Assembly: GCA_003439945.1 (NCBI GenBank)
Contig: QVRM01002477.1
Span: forward strand, 1-64,000
Direction of reading: 5' to 3'
Length of the DNA: 64,000 bases
Source of the DNA: Dermanyssus gallinae
Lineage: Eukaryota; Arthropoda; Arachnida; Mesostigmata; Dermanyssidae
The notes beneath the pieces were generated by a model. The model worked only from the letters and a program-made list of their open reading frames with translations, was not told where the DNA came from and did not search any database. Numbering within the stretch: position 1 is the stretch's first letter; every line of letters starts with the position of its first letter. Shown piece after piece: positions 37,319 through 46,313 of this stretch. The translations under genes and the position numbers were made by a program.

Positions 37319-38359
37319 TGTCGTTGACTGCTCGTCGCTAAGCAGCGAGCAGTGAGGGAGGCTGGTATGGGTCGTGGTTTGCAGCCAGTGTACGCAGCGA
37401 GCGCGACCGGAGCTCTTGTTCTTACCGGCCGGGGCCGCCACAGGTGGTGGCCGGGCTGGCCTGGGCCGTGCTGGGCCGGGCCAACCTTGTAACAGCTGCC
37501 GTACAAACGGCAGCAAGAGCCGTTGCAGCCACAGCAACAACAGCAACACAAATACCAGCTGCCTAAAGCTGCCGGCTACATAGCAGGTGATCATGCACGT
37601 AGTAAATAATGCAACCGGAACACCGAATCGATGATCGCTGATGATCCTGTAATGGCAGCGACAAGCGGTGCAACAGCAACAACAACAGCCGCAGCAGCAG
37701 CGAATAACATGAGTGTAGAGTAATCAATAAATTGCAAGTCCTGCCCCGTGTGCGCGAAGTGCACATGTGCATGCAATGCCTGCATGCTCTAAACCACAGA
37801 TCGATCTATTTGGTGTTTTGGTTGTTGTTGTTGTCATTGCAAATTATCACATGACTAGTAGCCACTGCGCTGGCTACCTACTAGACTGGTAGGAACATAA
37901 AACGAATACAGTAGCAACACCGCATTTCAGCACCATGCGTCTGTCGTTCGTAGTTCAGTTGCTTATAAAGAATCTTTCATAGCTGGTTTCATAGAAGGCA
38001 CGTATGCTAGTGAGAGCGTGTTGTTTTGTGTGCGACTGTGTGCATTCTGCTAAAGTTATCGAATTTTATATACCTTATACGAGTAGTCTATACGTACGAG
38101 AGCTTTTTGCTGAGCTAGCAAAATGCAATTGCATATCAATGTTGTATTTTTTTAGTTTATAGACTATTATGGATGTTCACAGAACTGGTCAAATGTATGA
38201 TGCGCACTGGATGGAGGTTAACTTGGGAGCGTGGGACTCACAATTCCACTGAGATCTACTTGGCGTCTTTGTTTGCTGTCGGGGGGGGGGGCATGGAGGT
38301 GTGGTACTGTCTTCTGCAGAGTGTGCACGTGTCCACCTACGACTGACTTCCCAATCCGC
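36617..38359. other. Non-coding sequence, no gene recognised
   Basis: GCT triplets at 36,663-36,680, poly-C near 36,750, (TA)n at 37,274-37,312, a GTT run near 37,824-37,835 and poly-G at 38,281-38,291. Confidence 0.5.
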
Positions 38360-38800
38360 ACCATATAGGTTTAGAGTTGGCCGTGGCCGGTGAGGGCCTG
38401 GACCGAGAAATAAGTGGCCCTCAGCACGGCCCGTCATACCAACGTCGGATCTCCGGTACCAACGTCAAGGTCCAGTTCACCCGGGCCATTCCTAAACCGG
38501 ACGAGGCCCTCTCTCTGTGAACCGCGATGATCAGGGCGAGGTCGTCGGCGTACATGACGGTCTTCGCAGGATGCCGTGATAGGCCAGGTTCCATAGAACT
38601 GGGCCAATAATGGAGCCTCGCGGCACACCTGCTGGCTGTTTCACCGTTCTGGCTCTGCTTTGTTATGAGCGTCCTGTCGTCTAAGTACAAAACTATACTC
38701 GCAGAAGGTTAGGTGAGATGCCTTTATGCTTCTACGTCATAATCACTTCCCAGTTCACTGCATTAAAAGCTATAGTGAACAAAGATCTACAGCGGTAAAC
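38360..38800 (-). pseudogene. R1-clade LINE reverse-transcriptase relic
   Basis: Minus-strand frames broken by shifts give FNAVNWEVIMT (motif A side), YLDDRTLI, AGVPRGSIIGPVLWNLAYHG (motif B) and YADDLALI (motif C). These match the R1-type element at 52.7-54.7 kb in the same order. Both stops and frameshifts are present. It is a truncated dead copy encoding only the palm of the reverse transcriptase. Confidence 0.82.
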
Positions 38801-39099
38801 ATCACAGACTTACTGATAATGGCCTGCAGCCGAGCAGGGCCACCATCCCGCGGAAGCTCGGCTAATCATTCACCAAAATACTGATAGACCAGAGAGGTTC
38901 CATAGAAAATTACTCTATGGAACTGCAAGGGTTCCGACGCTCTATCACTCCTCTCCCCGACAGCTTTAGAGAACGTAGATATTTTAGTGTTGATGGAAAC
39001 GTGAGCCAATGTGTGTGTAAAGCGTTCAATGTGTCTCGCCTTTACCCTATCCACTCTCTGACCCCGAGGAAGACGGGCGCTAGGCGCCTTAGCGGAGAG
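38801..39099. other. Unassigned spacer between LINE fragments
   Basis: Sequence between the R1 relic and the RLE-element fragment; no recognised feature. Confidence 0.4.
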
Positions 39100-39836
39100 T
39101 GCCAATTTTCCGCAATCATCGGGTCAGGGACCTTTATGCACATCTACCAATCTCGAAAAGGACCTGGGGATCCCGAATGTCGTATCTACTCCACAAAGGC
39201 TCGCTTTCGAGCAGTGGGGATTCGGAGCCTGGTTGCATGCGCTTTCCAGCGCCCCACTGGGTACCCTCTTAGACAACGAAACAATCCGAATCGGGGTAGG
39301 TCTTCGTCTCGGCCGTGACCTCGTCTCTCAATGTAAATGTGGTCAACATCACGGGTTATCGTGCATTAACGACACCTTCAACCGAGCGCTATGATCATAC
39401 GACTCCCGTGCATTCTAGCGCCCCAGGGCCTCTCTGCCGATGATGGTAAGCGCCCAGATGGGATGACTCTCACCCCTTTCAGTAGAGGCAGGATGCTTGT
39501 TTGGAACGCCACAGTCTCCGACCCATTAGAACCTTCAATGGTCGGTGGCGGGGCGGTCTCGGCAGGCAATGCTGGTAAACTAGCCGAGACAAGAAAGTTT
39601 GCGAAATGCGCATTAGTAGGTTACCCGCATGAGTTTCAAGCCCTAGCATATGAGACCCTGGGCGGCCCACGTCTCATCAACGTCACCCGCAAACTCCTCC
39701 ACAGGGTCGGTGAGCAGTTTAACCTCGCAACAGGAAACAAGCGATCCGCGGGCTTCTTGAGACGACGCCTTGATTTCGACGTCCAAAGCTGGAACGCAGC
39801 GTTCGCCCGGGGCACACTGCTGAAGTGGTCTTAGCC
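39100..39836 (+). pseudogene. RLE non-LTR retrotransposon, 3' fragment (copy 2)
   Basis: This fragment is colinear with the C-terminal third of the intact element at 46.3-49.1 kb. It preserves [18 protein letters not shown], the Cys-His knuckle in shortened form (CKCG...HHGLSC), and, after frameshifts, DGKRPDGMTLTPF, RMLVWNATVSD and ALAYETLGGP. In the endonuclease core the WDAT block of the intact copy is changed to WNAT, so the catalytic aspartate is lost. The frame from 39,391 to the stop at 39,834 is open. Its 3' UTR does not match the intact copy, so it may be a related subfamily. Confidence 0.88.
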
Positions 39837-40530
39837 TACCCATACGAGATTGAGTAACATTTACAGTGCACGCGTTCTCGGGAGACAATTGTCGCTCCAC
39901 TCGCATCCTTAGTAGCGCCAATATGTATTGACGAACACAAGCAAATCTTGGCAACAGCAAGCGTTACCTGTCAAATTCCCTTCGGTAAACATAAAACTGT
40001 ATGAGTCACACGTTATCACACTGCTGTTTTATTGCTGTCAAATCTAGAACCCGCGAAGGGCCGGGAACCTTCAACTGCTTGAAAAGATGCAGCGGGGTTT
40101 CCCGAAGTCAAATGAGTTGCCTAGATACGCCTTGGTGCTTCCTTCCGTTGCAGAACGCTTTACAGGGACGGATATGCGACAAAGTCGACAAGCAATGAGA
40201 AATAAGGAACTTTTTGATGCCGTGTTCGAACTGCAAGCGGTCTTCAGCCCAACAGGCTTCACTTTTACTTTTTTCCGACCACCGACGCGGACAACAAGCG
40301 CTCGTGTCCCGCATTCATTTGTATTCCTGGAAAGTGTCGAGCGTGATTAACCACTGATCAGCAACTGTGATAGACGAACTTTGAGCTGTGAACTGTGATG
40401 TCTGGAAATGTTCTAGATATCTATAAGGAGTAATCAGCTTGTCATACAATGATCCTAATACAAAATCATAATCGACACTTGCTATGTACATATTTTCTTT
40501 TAACTCCTGAAACAAAAGAGTGTTTCAATC
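39837..40530. other. Non-coding spacer
   Basis: Contains GAGACAATTGTC near 39,882, which recurs near 55,506. Short overlapping frames without domains. Confidence 0.45.
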
Positions 40531-40533
40531 AAC

Positions 40534-40826
40534 GTGAAAACGCAGCATGTAAGACTACCCAGCCTCCACAATATAGCAAGCTTTGATTGGATCATTTTGC
40601 CGCATTTACCGTTCTCTACGGACATTGCACCGCCAGACTACTGCCTACTTAGATGTCTACGGAACTACAGAAAAAAATTGTTGATTGCTTCACTAAAAAC
40701 AGTAAAAACATACTTGCAGACATACCCCGACACGCAGAAAGAAAACATTTTTGTCCCCCTAGAATTGATAGTTTGGTCCAGAGATGGGGGAGGGTTGTGG
40801 CTAACAACTAAGAGTTTTTGTTGAAC
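40534..40826 (+). pseudogene. Mariner-family transposase C-terminal relic
   Basis: An open frame carries ILPHLPFSTDIAPPDYCLL, clearly the mariner block containing the third catalytic aspartate (LPHPPYSPDLAPSDYHLF type). It is followed by the typical downstream region ending near WLTTKSFC. Only the C-terminal third is intact in one frame; upstream the homology fades into stops. It is independent of the relic at 19 kb and in the opposite orientation. Confidence 0.88.
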
Positions 40827-42420
40827 TATGAAATTTGGTTAACTCGTGAAAGTTGTAGATTGATTTAATTTTTGCAGATTGATCTAGTTGAAAAATTCCA
40901 GTTACTTTCTGACTCGCCTGATATATGTACAAACAAATATCTCTATACACATTGAATTTCAAACAAGCTCAATTGAAAGGGATTGGCTCCAAATGAATTT
41001 AACATACGTGACATAGTAGGTGCACTATGGTCGATCTCTAGTGCTCATCAATAAACATTTAGGAGAAGTAGCGCTCACTTGAGTTGGACACGCCCATTTT
41101 TCATATCTGGTTGGACCTGACCTGAATTCGCCGAGTAGGTGGCAAGGTGTCACATATGGCCATATTATCATTTTATCAAGAGTAAGCACCTGTCACTGTC
41201 GCTGTTGTTGTTGTTGTTGTTGTTGTCGTCGTCGCCTCCCGCCCAGTTTAATATAAACCCACTTTTGTCGACTGTCGGTGTGTTCGCCTTATTGTTGGTA
41301 ATAATGTGATGTAATAGTATCTTACGACGATCGAGACGGTTTATTCGTTATTGTAACATGTCCTAGAGCCACATGTTTTCTGAGAGAATAATTGCTTTTG
41401 TAGCTCACTACGCTATGATAATTCGACGCCACTGATTGCCAGCCGCGGTTGGATTCACTCCGCCATTGCGCCTAGTTCTACGGCAACGACCTTTCTCGTC
41501 CTCGGTCGTTGACGGGGTTGGCAACAATGAAGTGTGTTGCACGCTTGGGTTCGCCGGCAGCCGCCAGTTGTTCCGACCCTCCGAGAAAACTCCGAGAGAG
41601 GGTTGCGTAGTGAGTGAGGAGGCACTCGATTACGATTTTGCTGCTTTCCTACCGACACAATTGCGCTCAGGGCAAGCGGTGAAGTGAAGAAAGAAGGCAA
41701 GTCACGTTGTGGTCGACGGCGACGAACACCCGTCGGACACTCGAGCTTGCAGCTCGGCGTACAGAGTTTCATATGCTTTACAGATTTGCCATTGCGGGTG
41801 AAATGCTCGTGCAAATATGTGGATGATAATAGTGTGTAGCACATTTTTGATCCACTCCACACATCTCAATTGTAAAAATTTACCGAAATTTGGTCGGCAC
41901 ATGTGTAAAGAAAGGAAAAACGTAACTATGTAGTTCCCTCGAGACACATTGTCGCATGGTAACACCAACAATGTGACGTTCGTCACCGACTTACGACTAC
42001 GGGCTTCTTACACTTGTAGGTAACGTGATATGATAATCATCAAAATATTCGTATTTTATACGCAATGTAATTGATGGACAGGGATATTTGCTCACAGGCG
42101 CTGACACTGGTTGCACGTATTACGTAATATGTTTAAATAATGCACAGACAAAAAGCTTAATGTCCGTGTGATGTACACCTTTCTGCCACACTTAAATGCG
42201 CTTTGTTATCAGGTCCTCTGCTAGTTCTCTCTCATTTAATTGACATCTGTAGGTTGCCTAATGCTTTGTTCAGTTATTTTTTGTAATAAAATGCATTTTG
42301 AGAAAGCTGCGGCTGTTAGATGCGATTGTAAGTTCATGTATATGCCTATTGCCTTCCTGAGTCGCTGTTTGTTTTGACGCCTAGAAGCGGTTAGCGGTAC
42401 AGCTATTTCAATCAATTCAG
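40827..42420. other. Non-coding sequence
   Basis: A GTT array at 41,202-41,230 is the only clear feature. Frames at 41,436-41,990 on both strands show no domain. Confidence 0.5.
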
Positions 42421-42463
42421 TTTATTCACCATATCATTGGTAGTTACAAGTGGCTTGCATGTC

Positions 42464-43420
42464 TTATAATTCAATGTTACAACTAAGCAGGTATTTCACA
42501 CGTTCCTGCAGTGATTGTGCGTCGATTGACGCGCATCGGGTCAAGTGATAGCGGTTGATGTTACATTCTCCACAAAATTTGCACACACATTCGTCAATTT
42601 CATAACACGCTCCTTTCAGACATATATAATGGTGATAACCATGCCAGGTTATCCTACACAACAGTGTCCGATTTGTTTGTAGAGCCTTTTTCCACTTATC
42701 TGTGAAAAACGCTGGTCCCTCTGTATAGTTCTGTATTACAAAATTAATATTCCTTTCTTCTCTAAACACTAGGTATTGGCCCAAGGCATCTGCACTGAAT
42801 GGTATTCCGTCAGATATGAGGTCCTCCGTAAAGGTTCTCTCTCGACACAGTTCTAACGCTAGTGTTGCCGATGCATTCCTAGGTAGTCCAAGTGCACGTT
42901 GTATAAAGCAGTTCTTAACTCGGTCGATGTTTTTGAGGTCTGTCAGCTTAAGGTGAGGCGCAATCACTTGTAAGCTATATCGAACTACTGGTGCAATTTT
43001 TATTCTAAAAAGGTTGACGGCGATTTTTAGATCAGTGTCACGAAGTTCTCCAATAAGCATCGTAGCTGCCGTTGCTTTGGCCCGTTTTTCTTCTATGTGC
43101 CTTCCAAACGAGAGTCTTGAAGTTAGCGTCACTCCTAAGTATGGGAAGTAACTTACTAACTCTACAGGGGCGCCGTTTATCTTTATACGGCGATCTGCGG
43201 TAGCATATGCTCCTCCGCGACTGAAACGTAGGACCTTTGTCTTGTTTATATTTATTGTCAGTCTATTCTCATTGCACCACTTTGCCGATTCGCTGAGGTA
43301 AAACTGTGAGTGGTCTCGGGATTTTGCGAGAACGACCAGGTCATCAGCATAGAATGCATATGGTGCTTTTAATTTTCGTAGAATTTCCGTCAGACCCGCA
43401 ACGTACGTATAGGATGACTA
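42464..43420 (-). pseudogene. LINE family B reverse-transcriptase, 3' part
   Basis: A single minus-strand frame is open from about 43,417 to the stop at 42,464, about 318 codons. It starts in the palm with FYADDLVVLAKS (catalytic YADD), continues through the thumb (YLGVTLTSRLSFG, FRIKIAPVVRYSLQV) and ends with a Cys-His knuckle CKFCGECNINRYHLTRC. It aligns along its length with the plus-strand copy at 50.1-52.0 kb. It is 5'-truncated: the first half of the reverse transcriptase, any endonuclease and any first ORF are missing. The preserved frame suggests fairly recent insertion. Clade is not certain (Jockey/CR1/R1-like order). Confidence 0.88.
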
Positions 43421-43549
43421 GGAACGGACTTAAAGAGCTATTTGCAAGTTTATTTTATCCGACAAGTGTCTCGAGTAGAAAAAATATAGAAAATACTTAC
43501 ACTGCTGCCGTTGCCGCCGCAGTGGCGTACGCACTAGTCTGAAAGGAGC

Positions 43550-44080
43550 TCCGCCAGGCTGGGTTGATAGAGCAGTGAGGTCCGTCCCAACCCGCAACCA
43601 CGGATCACAAGGGTCCACCTGACTACTCGCTAGCCTATAACCGAGTTTAGTTACCTCGCGATTCCGCGTTATATCTAAGCATATACACACCACACCCCTT
43701 TCGGGTGGCTGGATCCACACCAGGACAAGATTTTCATTTACCGCTGCAAAGGGCAGCGGTAGACGCGAACGAATCTCTCGCAGGGAAGTCTGCTTCATGT
43801 GGCGATACGTTCATCTCATCATGCCTATTAAGTCAAGGCAGCAGGCATTGCGACTGGTGCGCCAAATTGGCTAGGTCCAGAGCATCAACCAGTCGGTCCG
43901 GAATCAGTGACAGTCGCCTGTCCGCATTAACTTAGCCTTGGCAGTTCTCGATAGTACACATTCGCCAGGGCCACGACAATATGACAAAATTAAGTCGTTG
44001 TTAAATATATACTTAATGGCGACCAATTAATATTGGCGATCTAGATATCGTATGCGGATTCTCCCATAATCCGTATTGAA
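43550..44080. repeat. Unclassified dispersed repeat
   Basis: The part at about 43,875-43,990 (AGTCGGTCCGGAATCAG, then ACAATATGAC) resembles 54,810-54,895 (AGTCGGTCCGGAGTCA, then AACAATATGAC). This shows a repeat family of unknown type. Confidence 0.5.
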
Positions 44081-44204
44081 CTAAGGCGTTGCTAAATTAA
44101 AAAAAGGTAGGTTTTATTATGTACACTTCAAAGTGGCTTCCCGCCTATCATGAGTATGCGGTCGAGGTTCGTAATCGCGTCCCCATAACTATTCTGTGTA
44201 AACA

Positions 44205-44405
44205 CCGAGCAAGATAGCTTAGTGGCAAAGCCTCTGCCTTGCATTCGGGAGGTCTGGGTTTGAGACCCAGACCGGCCACTCTTAAATTGGTTTTCATTGT
44301 TTCCCATTTAGACAAGGTAAATGTCCTAGTGAATTAAAAATCAGCCATCATCTTAAAAAAACCGTAAACGGGCATTAACCGTACGGAACAACTACAAAAA
44401 AGTAT
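44205..44405 (+). mobile_element. tRNA-like SINE or tRNA-derived pseudogene
   Basis: An A-box-like TAGCTTAGTGG at about 44,215, an anticodon-loop-like CTTGCAT and a strong T-arm CTGGGTTTGAGACCCAG occur in tRNA order and spacing. The acceptor stem does not pair and the downstream sequence is A-rich, so this is not a functional tRNA. Confidence 0.6.
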
Positions 44406-45850
44406 CGGATAAGAATACGTTGATTGGCGACTACAATAATTATACAATAACAACGAGCTATATTTGTCAGAAGTGGTAGTGATCTAGAATAGACACACTT
44501 TCAGGGCAGGCAGTATTTATCAGTAAGTGTTTAACAAAGGCTAACACACTTCTGGAAATAACGGCATCTGTAAAACACCTCTTCAGAAGCGATGACGTGC
44601 ATTATGACAAGTGTTGATGTACAATGATTTCACGACACACCATGTACAAACTATGTGAGCAGCCCTGCGGCGTGCCCTGCACCCAGCACTGCGTTTGCAT
44701 GCAGTGCTGTGGACTCAGCTGAAGCACCATGAATTTGACTGGTGAAACGGAAAGATTCTGCCGAAATTGCACGTCATAACCCTCCTTATGATACTTGTTG
44801 CTTTCGTTCTTTCTCTTACTCACCGCAGCGAGGTAACAGTCAGCATTAACGTGGCAGCCAAACTGTTAGCTGGCTACTCGGCATCGCAAAACATTTAGTT
44901 GATGGAAAATAGACAGAGCCTTATTAATGCAAAAATGAGCATAGGGTGAGGTGTAGCAATGAGATAGCAAATAAGTGTGGGGTCGCTTAGATCGCTTAAG
45001 CATTTCGTAGGCTACAATGGCTACATACATGTGTACGACGAAGTATTTGTTTTACGTGACAACACTCATTTTGACTGTTTCGCTACGTTTGCCCCATCAG
45101 GACAGGTAGAAATTCCCCTTGAATATTAACTGAGCTTGGTAAAGCTCTGGCATATCTGCGTGTCAAGGTCGTATACTATAACAGTAGGAGTAATAATTCT
45201 ATGTTCGACATTTCTATTTTATTGTGACAGCCTTTAGTTTATTGCACTTTGGAATCCCCTGGCTAGGTTTGTATTGTTCGCATTCACAATACAAAACACC
45301 TTTGTTTACGGGAATTATCATTTGCATAGCTAGCGTTCAAGACGACTGAAGTACCAACAGATGCAGCATATTGACAACTGTAACTCGAGCAACTTCTGGG
45401 GCATGGGTGTATCCACTGTTTCTCAGGTTACTTGTTTAGACGTGAAAAAAAACCATGGCAGCCCCGTTATTAACGAGTGGTTTAATGACACAGTAATAGG
45501 TACGTTCTTGTAATTCACGATCGCTGAATAAGGTTACATCCTTTACAAGAAATCGTGCATCTCTGAGCGACCCGTTTAGCGATTTATTCTCCCAGTAGTA
45601 AAGAAACGTTTATGGCCACGTAAGTTCTAACTTTTATATTATGATCAAATGTGACTCCTAGGCCGCTGTATTTGTACACTCTAGCGGATCTAATGGATGA
45701 ATATAAAGCGGATATTTAGTGCTGTCCAAAATAAAAAAAATCTAGTACAAAAAGATACAGAACATCTGTTCAAATGTTTCCACTACCTTGCAGTCTATGT
45801 ACTTTTGGAGTTAGTTTCCTGGAGCATCTCGGTGAATTTCCGTGAATATA
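44406..45850. other. Non-coding sequence, nothing recognised
   Basis: AT-rich sequence with only short frames and no array or element that I recognise. Confidence 0.5.
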
Positions 45851-45852
45851 TG

Positions 45853-46272
45853 CAGGGTCATTCATATCGTTATGTACTTATTTCGAGGTTTAGTAGAACT
45901 CGGCAAGAAAATCATTTTCCCAATGGAAGAAGGACGCGAAAACGTATTGTTTAGGAGAGAGAGTGAAATTTATAAAAGTAGTTTTTCTGCCTTTTTTCTC
46001 CTAGATAGTTGTGCGAAAAATACGTTTGCGGGAGAACCAGTTAACACATGAAGGAAGGATGATTATACCGGCGTGTTCGGAGGAAAATTCTGCACATAGG
46101 AAAACACTTCACTAGCTTGCGCAGCGAAAAACGAATAGCCAGATTGAGGGAAGTCATAAAGAGTCGATATGTTGTTATGTCTTAAGTTAACGCCTTTTCG
46201 TGAAAAATCGTAATTTTTTTCCATTACGACCAAAAATGTATGTCCAAGAGACCAGTCTCACGTAATAGCCTA
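45853..46272 (+). mobile_element. Left arm of a fold-back element
   Basis: From about 45,925 to 46,270 this arm is the imperfect reverse complement of about 49,745-50,070, sharing for example CTCCTAGATAGTTGTGCGAAA and GAGAACCAGT. Its first 90 bases (TAGAACTCGGCAAGAAAATC and around) are also found in direct orientation at about 49,530-49,600. Its inner end, GTAATAGCCTAATA, recurs inverted at 49,295-49,308 beyond the retrotransposon. Confidence 0.82.

Positions 46273-46311
<39 letters not shown>
46273..46311. repeat. (TA)n tract at the 5' junction of the RLE element
   Basis: TA dinucleotides between the fold-back arm and the first unique bases of the retrotransposon (GGGGCCGGGGGCGCC). Confidence 0.95.

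Positions 46312-46313
<2 letters not shown>

Noticed and set aside
44205..44285. Functional tRNA gene
   Set aside because: The T-arm is good, but the acceptor stem does not pair and the B box deviates; a SINE or tRNA pseudogene fits better.
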